Origin: Siphonodentalium dalli
Lineage: Eukaryota > Mollusca > Scaphopoda > Gadilida > Siphonodentaliidae
Length of the DNA stretch: 64,000 nucleotides
Direction: 5' to 3'
Assembly: GCA_032622095.1 (NCBI GenBank)
Contig: CP136067.1
Coordinates: 197,680,052-197,744,051, forward strand
This document shows positions 1 through 14,800 of this stretch, one piece after another (positions within the stretch are counted from its first letter, which is position 1; the number at the start of each line of letters is the position of its first letter). Below the pieces are notes generated by a model. The model did not search any database and was not told the origin of the DNA. It saw only the letters and a list, made by a program, of their open reading frames with translations. The position numbers were made by a program, and so were the translations under genes.

Positions 1-668
1 TAATGGGTATCTGTATACATAGCATCATAATGGGTATCTGTATACAGAGCATCATAATGGGTAGCTGTATACATAGCTTCATAATGGGTATCTGTATACA
101 GAGCTTCATAATAATGGGTATCTGTATACATAGCTTCATAATGGGTATCTGTATACATAGCTTCATAATGGGTAGCTGTATACATAGCATCATAATGGGT
201 AGCTGTATACATAGCTTCATAATGGGTAGCTGTATACATAGCTTCATAATGGGTAGCTGTATACATAGCTACATAATGGGTAGCTGTATACATAGCTTCA
301 TAATGGGTATCTGTATACATAGCGTCATAATGGGTAGCTGTATACAGAGCTTCATAATGGGTAGCTGTATACATAGCTTCATAATGGGTAGCTGTATACA
401 TAGCTTCATAATGGGTATCTGTATACATAGCATCATAATGGGTAGCTGTATACAGAGCTTCATAATGGGTAGCTGTATACATAGCTTCATAATGGGTAGC
501 TGTATACAGAGCTTCATAATGGGTAGCTGTATACATAGCTTCATAATGGGTAGCTGTATACAGAGCTTCATAATGGGTAGCTGTATACATAGCTTCATAA
601 TGGGTAGCTGTATACATAGCTTCATAATGGGTAGCTGTATACATAGCTTCGTAATGGGTAGCTGTATA

Positions 669-1450
669 CATAGCTTCGTAATGGGTATCTGTATACATAG
701 CTTCATAATGGGTATCTGTATACAGAGCTTCATAATGGGTATCTGTATACATAGCTTCATAATGGGTATCTGTATACATAGCGTCATAATGGGTAGCTGT
801 ATACATAGCTTCATAATGGGTATCTGTATACATAGCTTCATAATGGGTATCTGTATACATAGCTTCATAATGGGTATCTGTATACATAGCTTCATAATGG
901 GTATCTGTATACAGAGCTTCATAATGGGTAGCTGTATACATAGCTTCATAATGGGTATCTGTATACATAGCTACATAATGGGTATCTGTATACATAGCAT
1001 CATAATGGGTAGCTGTATACATAGCTTCATAATGGGTATCTGTATACAGAGCATCATAATGGGTAGCTGTATACATAGCTTCATAATGGGTAGCTGTATA
1101 CAGAGCTTCATAATGGGTAGCTGTATACATAGCTTCATAATGGGTAGCTGTATACAGAGCTTCATAATGGGTAGCTGTATACATAGCTTCATAATGGGTA
1201 GCTGTATACATAGCTTCATAATGGGTAGCTGTATACATAGCTTCGTAATGGGTAGCTGTATACATAGCTTCATAATGGGTAGCTGTATACATAGCTACAT
1301 AATGGGTAGCTGTATACATAGCTTCGTAATGGGTATCTGTATACATAGCTTCATAATGGGTATCTGTATACAGAGCTTCATAATGGGTATCTGTATACAT
1401 AGCTTCATAATGGGTATCTGTATACATAGCGTCATAATGGGTAGCTGTAT
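669..1450. repeat. Higher-order repeat inside the 27-bp array (24-monomer, 648-bp shift)
   Basis: A string of seven variant monomers (plus-frame types SHFV, IHFI, IQFI, IHFI, IHVI, SHFI, IHFI) occurs twice. The marker TTCGTA ends at 680 and again at 1,328, exactly 648 bp or 24 monomers apart. A neighbouring YI-II marker pair is displaced by only 21 monomers, so whole monomers were lost or gained between the copies. This is what segmental duplication by unequal exchange produces. Confidence 0.8.
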
Positions 1451-4400
1451 ACATAGCTTCATAATGGGTATCTGTATACATAGCTTCATAATGGGTAGCT
1501 GTATACATAGCTTCATAATGGGTATCTGTATACATAGCTACATAATGGGTATCTGTATACATAGCATCATAATGGGTAGCTGTATACAGAGCTTCATAAT
1601 GGGTATCTGTATACAGAGCTACATAATGGGTAGCTGTATACATAGCTTCATAGTGGGTATCTGTATACATAGCGTCATAATGGGTGGCTGTATACAGAGC
1701 TTCATAATGGGTAGCTGTATACATAGCTTCATAGTGGGTATCTGTATACATAGCTTCATAATGGGTAGCTGTATACATAGCTTCATAATGGGTAGCTGTA
1801 TACATAGCTTCATAATGGGTAGCTGTATACATAGCTTCATAATGGGTATCTGTATACATAGCTTCATAATGGGTAGCTGTATACATAGCTTCATAATGGG
1901 TATCTGTATACATAGCTTCGTAATGGGTATCTGTATACAGAGCTTCATAATGGGTATCTGTATACATAGCTTCATAATGGGTATCTGTATACATAGCTTC
2001 ATAATGGGTATCTGTATACAGAGCTTCATAATGGGTAGCTGTATACATAGCTTCATAATGGGTAGCTGTATACATAGCTTCATAATGGGTATCTGTATAC
2101 ATAGCTTCGTAATGGGTAGCTGTATACAGAGCTTCATAATGGGTAGCTGTATACATAGCTTCATAATGGGTAGCTGCATACATAGCTTCATAATGGGTAG
2201 CTGTATACATAGCTTCATAATGGGTATCTGTATACATAGCTTCGTAATGGGTAGCTGTATACAGAGCTTCATAATGGGTAGCTGTATACATAGCATCATA
2301 ATGGGTAGCTGCATACATAGCTTCATAATGGGTATCTGTATACATAGCTTCATAATGGGTATCTGTATACATAGCATCATAATGGGTAGCTGTATACATA
2401 GCTTCATAATGGGTAGCTGTATACATAGCTTCATAATGGGTAGCTGTATACATAGCTTCGTAATGGGTAGCTGTATACATAGCTTCATAATGGGTATCTG
2501 TATACATAGCTTCGTAATGGGTAGCTGTATACATAGCTTCGTAATGGGTAGCTGTATACAGAGCTTCATAATGGGTATCTGTATACAGAGCTTCATAATG
2601 GGTAGCTGTATACATAGCTTCATAATGGGTATCTGTATACATAGCTTCATAATGGGTAGCTGTATACATAGCATCATAATGGGTAGCTGTATACATAGCT
2701 TCATAATGGGTAGCTGTATACATAGCTTCATAATGGGTATCTGTATACATAGCATCATAATGGGTAGCTGTATACATAGCATCATAATGGGTAGCTGTAT
2801 ACATAGCGTCATAATGGGTAGCTGTATACATAGCATCATAATGGGTAGCTGTATACATAGCTTCATAATGGGTAGCTGTATACATAGCTTCATAATGGGT
2901 ATCTGTATACATAGCATCATAATGGGTAGCTGTATACATAGCTTCATAATGGGTAGCTGTATACATAGCATCATAATGGGTAGCTGTATACATAGCTTCA
3001 TAATGGGTAGCTGTATACATAGCTTCATAATGGGTATCTGTATACATAGCTTCGTAATGGGTAGCTGTATACATAGCATCATAATGGGTAGCTGTATACA
3101 TAGCTTCATAATGGGTAGCTGTATACATAGCTTCATAGTGGGTATCTGTATACATAGCTTCATAATGGGTAGCTGTATACATAGCTTCGTAATGGGTAGC
3201 TGTATACATAGCTTCATAATGGGTATCTGTATACATAGCTTCATAATGGGTATCTGTATACAGAGCTTCATAATGGGTATCTGTATACAGAGCTTCATAA
3301 TGGGTATCTGTATACAGAGCTTCATAATGGGTATCTGTATACATAGCTTCATAATGGGTAGCTGTATACATAGCTTCATAATGGGTAGCTGTATACATAG
3401 CTTCATAATGGGTAGCTGTATACATAGCTTCATAATGGGTAGCTGTATACATAGCTTCATAATGGGTAGCTGTATACATAGCTTCATAATGGGTATCTGT
3501 ATACAGAGCTTCATAATGGGTAGCTGTATACATAGCTTCATAATGGGTAGCTGTATACATAGCTTCATAATGGGTAGCTGTATACATAGCTTCATAATGG
3601 GTAGCTGTATACATAGCTTCATAATGGGTATCTGTATACAGAGCTTCATAATGGGTAGCTGTATACATAGCTTCATAATGGGTATCTGTATACATAGCTT
3701 CATAATGGGTAGCTGTATACATAGCTTCATAATGGGTATCTGTATACATAGCTTCATAATGGGTAGCTGTATACAGAGCTTCATAATGGGTAGCTGTATA
3801 CATAGCTTCATAATGGGTATCTGTATACATAGCATCATAATGGGTATCTGTATACATAGCATCATAATGGGTATCTGTATACATAGCTTCATAATGGGTA
3901 GCTGTATACATAGCTTCATAATGGGTAGCTGTATACATAGCTTCATAATGGGTAGCTGTATACATAGCTTCATAATGGGTATCTGTATACATAGCTTCGT
4001 AATGGGTAGCTGCATACAGAGCTTCATAATGGGTAGCTGCATACATAGCTTCATAATGGGTATCTGTATACATAGCTTCATAATGGGTAGCTGTATACAT
4101 AGCTTCATAATGGGTATCTGCATACATAGCTTCGTAATGGGTATCTGCATACATAGCTTCATAATGGGTATCTGTATACATAGCTTCATAATAATGGGTA
4201 TCTGTATACATAGCTTCATAATGGGTATCTGTATACATAGCATCATAATGGGTATCTGCATACATAGCTTCATAATGGGTAGCTGTATACATAGCTTCAT
4301 AATGGGTATCTGTATACAGAGCTTCATAATGGGTAGCTGTATACATAGCTTCATAATGGGTTGCTGTATACATAGCTTCGTAATGGGTAGCTGTATACAT

Positions 4401-5559
4401 AGCATCATAATGGGTAGCTGTATACATAGCATCATAATGGGTAGCTGTATACATAGCATCATAATGGGTAGCTGTATACATAGCTTCATAATGGGTAGCT
4501 GTATACAGAGCTTCATAATGGGTAGCTGTATACATAGCTTCGTAATGGGTAGCTGTATACAGAGCTTCATAATGGGTAGCTGTATACATAGCATCATAAT
4601 GGGTATCTGTATACATAGCTTCGTAATGGGTATCTGTATACATAGCTTCGTAATGGGTATCTGTATACATAGCTTCATAATGGGTATCTGTATACATAGC
4701 TTCATAATGGGTAGCTGTATACATAGCTTCATAATGGGTATCTGTATACAGAGCTTCATAATGGGTATCTGTATACATAGCTTCGTAATGGGTATCTGTA
4801 TACATAGCTTCATAATGGGTATCTGTATACATAGCTTCATAATGGGTATCTGTATACAGAGCTTCATAATGGGTATCTGTATACAGAGCTTCATAATGGG
4901 TATCTGTATACATAGCTTCATAATGGGTATCTGTATACATAGCTTCGTAATGGGTATCTGTATACATAGCCTCATAATGGGTAGCTGTATACATAGCTTC
5001 ATAATGGGTATCTGTATACATAGCTTCGTAATGGGTATCTGTATACATAGCTTCGTAATGGGTATCTGTATACATAGCTTCATAATGGGTATCTGTATAC
5101 ATAGCTTCATAATGGGTAGCTGTATACATAGCTTCATAATGGGTATCTGTATACAGAGCTTCATAATGGGTATCTGTATACATAGCTTCGTAATGGGTAT
5201 CTGTATACATAGCTTCATAATGGGTATCTGTATACATAGCTTCATAATGGGTATCTGTATACAGAGCTTCATAATGGGTATCTGTATACAGAGCTTCATA
5301 ATGGGTATCTGTATACATAGCTTCATAATGGGTAGCTGTATACAGAGCTTCATAATGGGTAGCTGTATACATAGCTTCGTAATGGGTAGCTGTATACAGA
5401 GCTTCATAATGGGTAGCTGTATACATAGCTTCATAATGGGTATCTGTATACATAGCTTCATAATGGGTAGCTGTATACATAGCTTCATAATGGGTAGCTG
5501 TATACATAGCTTCGTAATGGGTAGCTGTATACATAGCTTCATAATGGGTAGCTGTATAC

Positions 5560-6100
5560 ATAGCTTCATAATGGGTGGCTGTATACATAGCTTCATAATG
5601 AGTATCTGTATACAGAGCTTCATAATGGGTATCTGTATACATAGCTTCATAATGGGTAGCTGTATACATAGCGTCATAATGGGTGGCTGTATACATAGCT
5701 TCATAATGAGTAGCTGTATACATAGCTTCATAATGGGTAGCTGTATACATAGCGTCATAATGGGTAGCTGTATACATAGCGTCATAATGGGTAGCTGTAT
5801 ACATAGCTTCATAATGGGTATCTGTATACATAGCTTCATAATGGGTATCTGTATACAGAGCTTCATAATGGGTATCTGTATACATAGCTTCATAATGGGT
5901 AGCTGTATACATAGCTTCATAATGGGTGGCTGTATACATAGCTTCATAATGAGTATCTGTATACATAGCTTCATAATGGGTAGCTGTATACATAGCGTCA
6001 TAATGGGTGGCTGTATACATAGCTTCATAATGAGTAGCTGTATACATAGCTTCATAATGGGTAGCTGTATACATAGCGTCATAATGGGTGGCTGTATACA
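5560..6100. repeat. Duplicated variant block in the 27-bp array (13-monomer shift)
   Basis: The rare GGG-to-GAG monomers occur at about 5,601, 5,709, 5,952 and 6,033. The first and third copies are 351 bp (13 monomers) apart, and the second block has lost one monomer relative to the first. The linked GGC and GTC variants recur in the same order, which shows block duplication rather than independent mutation. Confidence 0.75.
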
Positions 6101-7480
6101 TAGCTTCATAATGGGTATCTGTATACATAGCTTCATAATGGGTAGCTGTATACATAGCTTCATAATGGGTAGCTGTATACATAGCTTCATAATGGGTATC
6201 TGTATACATAGCTTCATAATGGGTAGCTGTATACAGAGCTTCATAATGGGTGGCTGTATACATAGCTTCATAATGGGTATCTGTATATATAGCTTCATAA
6301 TGGGTATCTGTATACAGAGCTTCATAATGGGTATCTGTATACAGAGCTTCATAATGGGTATCTGTATACATAGCTTCATAATGGGTAGCTGTATACATAG
6401 CTGCGTAATGGGTATCTGTATACATAGCGTCATAATGGGTAGCTGTATACATAGCTTCATAATGGGTATCTGTATACATAGCTTCATAATGGGTATCTGT
6501 ATACATAGCTTCATAATGGGTAGCTGTATACATAGCGTCATAATGGGTAGCTGTATACATAGCTTCATAATGGGTATCTGTATACATAGCGTCATAATGG
6601 GTAGCTGTATACATAGCTTCATAATGGGTATCTGTATACATAGCTTCATAATGGGTAGCTGTATACATAGCTTCATAATGGGTATCTGTATACATAGCTT
6701 CATAATGGGTAGCTGTATACAGAGCTTCATAATGGGTATCTGTATACATAGCTTCATAATGGGTAGCTGTATACATAGCTTCATAATGGGTATCTGTATA
6801 CATAGCTTCATAATGGGTAGCTGTATACATAGCTTCATAATGGGTAGCTGTATACATAGCTTCATAATGGGTAGCTGTATACATAGCTTCATAATGGGTA
6901 GCTGTATACATAGCTTCATAATGGGTAGCTGTATACATAGCCTCATAATGGGTAGCTGTATACATAGCTTCATAATGGGTATCTGTATACATAGCTTCAT
7001 AATGGGTATCTGTATACATAGCTTCGTAATGGGTAGCTGTATACATAGCTTCATAATGGGTATCTGTATACATAGCGTCATAATGGGTAGCTGTATACAT
7101 AGCTTCATAATGGGTATCTGTATACATAGCTTCATAATGGGTATCTGTATACATAGCTTCATAATGGGTAGCTGTATACATAGCTTCATAATGGGTATCT
7201 GTATACATAGCTTCATAATGGGTAGCTGTATACATAGCTTCATAATGGGTATCTGTATACATAGCTTCATAATGGGTAGCTGTATACATAGCTTCATAAT
7301 GGGTAGCTGTATACATAGCTTCATAATGGGTATCTATATACATAGCTTCATAATGGGTATCTGCATACATAGCTTCGTAATAATGGGTATCTGTATACAT
7401 AGCTTCATAATGGGTATCTGTATACATAGCTTCGTAATGGGTATCTGTATACATAGCTTCATAATGGGTAGCTGTATACA

Positions 7481-7670
7481 TAACATCATAATGGGTATCT
7501 GTATACATAGCTTCATAATGGGTATCTATATACATAGCTTCATAATGGGTAGCTGTATACATAGCTTCATAATGGGTATCTGTATACATAGCTTCATAAT
7601 GGGTAGCTGTATACATAACATCATAATGGGTATCTGTATACATAGCTTCATAATGGGTATCTATATACAT
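7481..7670. repeat. 5-monomer (135-bp) duplication in the 27-bp array
   Basis: Two rare linked variants, CATAACATC in place of CATAGCATC and CTATATAC in place of CTGTATAC, recur together. TAACATC starts at 7,481 and again at 7,616, exactly 135 bp or five monomers apart. Confidence 0.8.
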
Positions 7671-10600
7671 AGCTTCATAATGGGTAGCTGTATACATAGC
7701 TTCATAATGGGTATCTGCATACATAGCTTCATAATGGGTATCTGTATACATAGCTTCATAATGGGTAGCTGTATACATAGCTTCATAATGGGTATCTGTA
7801 TACATAGCTTCATATTAATGGGTATCTGTATACAGAGCTTCATAATGGGTATCTGTATACATAGCTTCATAATGGGTAGCTGTATACAGAGCTTCATAAT
7901 GGGTAGCTGTATACATAGCTTCATAATGGGTAGCTGTATACATAGCTTCATAATGGGTATCTGCATACATAGCTTCATAATGGGTAGCTGTATACATAGC
8001 TTCATAATGGGTAGCTGTATACATAGCTTCATAATGGGTATCTGTATACAGAGCTTCATAATGGGTATCTGTATACATAGCTTCATAATGGGTAGCTGTA
8101 TACAGAGCTTCATAATGGGTATCTGTATACAGAGCTTCATAATGGGTATCTGTATACATAGCTTCATAATGGGTAGCTGTATACATAGCTTCATAATGGG
8201 TATCTGCATACATAGCTTCATAATGGGTAGCTGTATACATAGCGTCATAATGGGTAGCTGTATACATAGCTTCATAATGGGTATCTGTATACATAGCTTC
8301 ATAATGGGTATCTGTATACATAGCTTCATAATGGGTAGCTGTATACATAGCTTCATAATGGGTAGCTGTATACATAGCTTCATAATGGGTAGCTGTATAC
8401 ATAGCTTCATAATGGGTATCTGTATACATAGCTTCATAATGGGTAGCTGTATACAGAGCTTCGTAATGGGTAGCTGCATACATAGCTTCATAATGGGTAT
8501 CTGTATACAGAGCTTCATAATGGGTAGCTGTATACATAGCGTCATAATGGGTAGCTGTATACATAGCTACATAATGGGTAGCTGTATACATAGCTTCATA
8601 ATGGGTAGCTGTATACAGAGCTTTATAATGGGTAGCTGTATACAGAGCTTCATAATGGGTAGCTGTATACATAGCTTCGTAATGGGTAGCTGCATACATA
8701 GCTTCATAATGGGTATCTGTATACAGAGCTTCATAATGGGTAGCTGTATACATAGCGTCATAATGGGTAGCTGTATACATAGCTACATAATGGGTAGCTG
8801 TATACATAGCTTCATAATGGGTAGCTGTATACAGAGCTTTATAATGGGTATCTGTATACATAGCTTCATAATGGGTAGCTGTATACATAGCTTCATAATG
8901 GGTATCTGTATACATAGCTTCATAATGGGTAGCTGTATACATAGCTTCATAATGGGTATCTCTATACATAGCTTCATAATGGGTATCTGTATACATAGCT
9001 TCATAATGGGTATCTGTATACATAGCGTCATAATGGGTATCTGTATACATAGCTTCATAATGGGTAGCTGTATACATAGCGTCATAATGGGTAGCTGTAT
9101 ACATAGCTTCATAATGGGTATCTGCATACATAGCTTCATAATGGGTAGCTGTATACATAGCTTCATAATGGGTAGCTGTATACATAGCTTCATAATGGGT
9201 ATCTGTATACATAGCTTCATAATGGGTATCTGTATACATAGCTTCATAATGGGTATCTGTATACATAGCTTCATAATGGGTAGCTGTATACAGAGCTTTA
9301 TAATGGGTAGCTGTATACAGAGCTTTATAATGGGTAGCTGTATACAGAGCTTTATAATGGGTAGCTGTATACATAGCTTCATAATGGGTAGCTGTATACA
9401 TAGCTTCGTAATGGGTATCTGTATACATAGCTTCATAATGGGTAGCTGTATACATAGCTTCATAATGGGTATCTGTATACATAGCTTCATAATGGGTAGC
9501 TGTATACATAGCGTCATAATGGGTATCTGCATACATAGCGTCATAATGGGTAGCTGTATACATAGCTTCATAATGGGTAGCTGTATACAGAGCTTCATAA
9601 TGGGTATCTGTATACATAGCTTCATAATGGGTATCTGTATACATAGCTTCATAATGGGTATCTGTATACATAGCTTCATAATGGGTAGCTGTATACAGAG
9701 CGTCATAATGGGTAGCTGTATACATAGCTTCATAATGGGTAGCTGTATACATAGCTTCATAATGGGTATCTGTATACATAGCTTCATAATGGGTAGCTGT
9801 ATACAGAGCTTCATAATGGGTATCTGTATACAGAGCTTCATAATGGGTAGCTGTATACATAGCGTCATAATGGGTATCTGTATACATAGCTTCATAATGG
9901 GTATCTGCATACATAGCTTCATAATGGGTATCTGTATACATAGCGTCATAATGGGTAGCTGTATACATAGCTTCATAATGGGTATCTGTATACATAGCTT
10001 CATAATGGGTATCTGTATACAGAGCTTCATAATGGGTAGCTGTATACAGAGCTTCATAATGGGTATCTGTATACATAGCGTCATAATGGGTAGCTGTATA
10101 CATAGCTTCATAATGGGTATCTGTATACATAGCTTCATAATGGGTATCTGTATACATAGCTTCATAATGGGTATCTGTATACAGAGCTTCATAATGGGTA
10201 GCTGTATACAGAGCTTCATAATGGGTATCTGTATACATAGCTTCATAATGGGTATCTGTATACATAGCTTCATAATGGGTATCTGTATACATAGCTTCAT
10301 AATGGGTATCTGTATACATAGCTTCATAATGGGTATCTGTATACATAGCTTCATAATGGGTAGCTGTATACATAGCTTCGTAATGGGTAGCTGTATACAT
10401 AGCTTCATAATGGGTAGCTGTATACATAGCTTCATAATGGGTATCTGTATACAGAGCTTCGTAATGGGTAGCTGTATACAGAGCTTCATAATGGGTATCT
10501 GTATACATAGCTTCATAATGGGTATCTGCATACATAGCTTCGTAATGGGTAGCTGTATACATAGCTTCATAATGGGTAGCTGTATACAGAGCTTCATAAT

Positions 10601-11265
10601 GGGTAGCTGTATACATAGCTTCATAATGGGTAGCTGTATACAGAGCTTCATAATGGGTAGCTGTATACATAGCGTCATAATGGGTAGCTGTATACATAGC
10701 TTCATAATGGGTAGCTGTATACATAGCTTCATAATGGGTATCTGTATACATAGCTTCATAATGGGTAGCTGTATACATAGCGTCATAATGGGTAGCTGTA
10801 TACATAGCTTCATAATGGGTAGCTGTATACATAGCTTCATAATGGGTAGCTGTATACATAGCTTCATAATGGGTAGCTGTATACATAGCTTCATAATGGG
10901 TATCTGTATACATAGCTTCATAATGGGTAGCTGTATACATAGCTTCATAATGGGTAGCTGTATACAGAGCTTCATAATGGGTAGCTGTATACATAGCTTC
11001 ATAATGGGTAGCTGTATACATAGCTTCATAATGGGTATCTGTATACATAGCTTCATAATGGGTAGCTGTATACATAGCTTCATAATGGGTAGCTGTATAC
11101 ATAGCTTCATAATGGGTAGCTGTATACATAGCTTCATAATGGGTATCTGCATACATAGCTTCATAATGGGTATCTGCATACATAGCTTCATAATGGGTAT
11201 CTGCATACATAGCTTCATAATGGGTATCTGCATACATAGCTTCATAATGGGTATCTGTATACATA

Positions 11266-11840
11266 GCGTCATAATGGGTAGCTGTATACATAGCTTCATA
11301 ATGGGTATCTGTATACATAGCTTCATAATGGGTAGCTGTATACATAGCTTCATAATGGGTATCTGCATACATAGCTTCATAATGGGTAGCTGTATACATA
11401 GCTTCATAATGGGTATCTGCATACATAGCTTCATAATGGGTATCTGCATACATAGCTTCATAATGGGTATCTGTATACATAGCGTCATAATGGGTAGCTG
11501 TATACATAGCTTCATAATGGGTATCTGTATACATAGCTTCATAATGGGTATCTGCATACATAGCTTCATAATGGGTATCTGCATACATAGCTTCATAATG
11601 GGTATCTGTATACATAGCGTCATAATGGGTAGCTGTATACATAGCTTCATAATGGGTATCTGTATACATAGCTTCATAATGGGTATCTGCATACATAGCT
11701 TCATAATGGGTATCTGCATACATAGCTTCATAATGGGTATCTGTATACATAGCGTCATAATGGGTATCTGTATACATAGCTTCATAATGGGTATCTGCAT
11801 ACATAGCTTCATAATGGGTATCTGTATACATAGCGTCATA
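11266..11840. repeat. 5-monomer higher-order units and CTGCATAC-variant cluster
   Basis: The GCGTC variant falls at 11,266, 11,482, 11,617, 11,752 and 11,833. The spacings are 216, 135, 135 and 81 bp, all multiples of 27. Between them the CTGCATAC variant appears in pairs at constant offsets. This is a short run of a 135-bp higher-order repeat, with the C variant strongly concentrated from about 11,140 to 11,800. Confidence 0.8.
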
Positions 11841-14800
11841 ATGGGTAGCTGTATACATAGCTTCATAATGGGTATCTGTATACATAGCTTCATAATGGGT
11901 ATCTGTATACATAGCTTCATAATGGGTATCTGTATACATAGCTTCATAATGGGTATCTGTATACATAGCTTCATAATGGGTATCTGTATACATAGCTTCA
12001 TAATGGGTAGCTGTATACATAGCTTCATAATGGGTAGCTGTATACATAGCTTCATAATGGGTATCTGCATACATAGCTTCATGATGGGTAGCTGTATACA
12101 TAGCTTCATAATGGGTAGCTGTATACATAGCTTCATAATGGGTAGCTGTATACAGAGCTTCATAATGGGTAGCTGTATACATAGCTTCATAATGGGTAGC
12201 TGTATACATAGCTTCATAATGGGTAGCTGTATACATAGCTTCATAATGGGTAGCTGTATACATAGCTTCATAATGGGTAGCTGTATACATAGCTTCATAA
12301 TGGGTAGCTGTATACATAGCTTCATAATGGGTAGCTGTATACAGAGCTTTATAATGGGTATCTGCATACATAGCTTCATAATGGGTATCTGTATACATAG
12401 CTTCATAATGGGTATCTGTATACATAGCTTCATAATGGGTAGCTGTATACATAGCTTCATAATGGGTATCTGTATACATAGCGTCATAATGGGTAGCTGT
12501 ATACATAGCTTCATAATGGGTATCTGTATACATAGCTTCATAATGGGTATCTGTATACATAGCTTCATAATGGGTAGCTGTATACATAGCTTCATAATGG
12601 GTATCTGTATACATAGCGTCATAATGGGTAGCTGTATACATAGCTTCATAATGGGTAGCTGTATACATAGCTTCATAATGGGTATCTGTATACATAGCTT
12701 CATAATGGGTATCTGTATACATAGCTTCATAATGGGTATCTGTATACATAGCTTCATAATGGGTAGCTGTATACAGAGCTTCATAATGGGTAGCTGTATA
12801 CAGAGCTTTATAATGGGTATCTGTATACATAGCTTCATAATGGGTAGCTGTATACATAGCTTCGTAATGGGTAGCTGTATACATAGCTTCATAATGGGTA
12901 GCTGTATACATAGCTTCATAATGGGTATCTGTATACATAGCGTCATAATGGGTAGCTGTATACATAGCTTCATAATGGGTAGCTGTATACATAGCTTCAT
13001 AATGGGTATCTGTATACATAGCTTCATAATGGGTATCTGTATACATAGCTTCATAATAATGGGTATCTGTATACATAGCTTCATAATGGGTATCTGTATA
13101 CATAGCTTCATAATGGGTATCTGTATACATAGCTTCATAATGGGTAGCTGTATACATAGCTTCATAATGGGTAGCTGTATACATAGCTTCATAATGGGTA
13201 GCTGTATACATAGCTTCGTAATGGGTAGCTGTATACATAGCTTCATAATGGGTATCTGTATACATAGCTTCATAATGGGTAGCTGTATACATAGCTACAT
13301 AATGGGTATCTGTATACATAGCTTCATAATGGGTATCTGTATACAGAGCTTCATAATGGGTATCTGTATACATAGCTTCATAATGGGTATCTGTATACAT
13401 AGCTTCATAATGGGTAGCTGTATACATAGCTTCATAATGGGTATCTGTATACATAGCATCATAATGGGTAGCTGTATACATAGCTTCATAATGGGTATCT
13501 GTATACATAGCTTCATAATGGGTATCTGTATACATAGCATCATAATGGGTAGCTGTATACAGAGCTTCATAATGGGTAGCTGTATACAGAGCTACATAAT
13601 GGGTAGCTGTATACATAGCATCATAATGGGTAGCTGTATACAGAGCTACATAATGGGTATCTGTATACATAGCATCATAATGGGTAGCTGTATACATAGC
13701 TTCATAATGGGTATCTGTATACATAGCTTCATAATGGGTAGCTGTATACATAGCATCATAATGGGTAGCTGTATACATAGCTACATAATGGGTATCTGTA
13801 TACATAGCTTCATAATGGGTATCTGTATACATAGCTTCATAATGGGTGGCTGTATACATAGCTTCATAATGGGTATCTGTATACATAGCATCATAATGGG
13901 TGGCTGTATACATAGCATCATAATGGGTGGCTGTATACATAGCATCATAATGGGTAGCTGTATACATAGCTTCATAATGGGTAGCTGTATACATAGCTTC
14001 ATAATGGGTGGCTGTATACATAGCTTCATAATGGGTAGCTGTATACATAGCTTCATAATGGGTATCTGTATACATAGCTTCATAATGGGTAGCTGTATAC
14101 ATAGCATCATAAAGGGTAGCTGTATACATAGCTTCATAATGGGTAGCTGTATACATAGCTTCATAATGGGTAGCTGTATACATAGCTTCATAATGGGTAT
14201 CTGTATACAGAGCTTCATAATGGGTATCTGTATACATAGCTACATAATGGGTATCTGTATACATAGCTTCATAATGGGTATCTGTATACATAGCTTCATA
14301 ATGGGTAGCTGTATACATAGCTTCATAATGGGTATCTGTATACAGAGCTTCATAATGGGTATCTGTATACATAGCTTCATAATGGGTAGCTGTATACATA
14401 GCTTCATAATGGGTAGCTGTATACATAGCTTCGTAATGGGTATCTGTATACATAGCTTCATAATGGGTATCTGTATACATAGCTTCATAATGGGTATCTG
14501 TATACAGAGCTTCATAATGGGTATCTGTATACAGAGCTTCATAATGGGTAGCTGTATACAGAGCTTCATAATGGGTAGCTGTATACATAGCTTCATAATG
14601 GGTAGCTGTATACATAGCTTCGTAATGGGTATCTGTATACATAGCTTCATAATGGGTATCTGTATACATAGCTTCATAATGGGTATCTGTATACAGAGCT
14701 TAATAATGGGTATCTGTATACAGAGCTTCATAATGGGTAGCTGTATACAGAGCTTCATAATGGGTAGCTGTATACATAGCTTCGTAATGGGTATCTGTAT

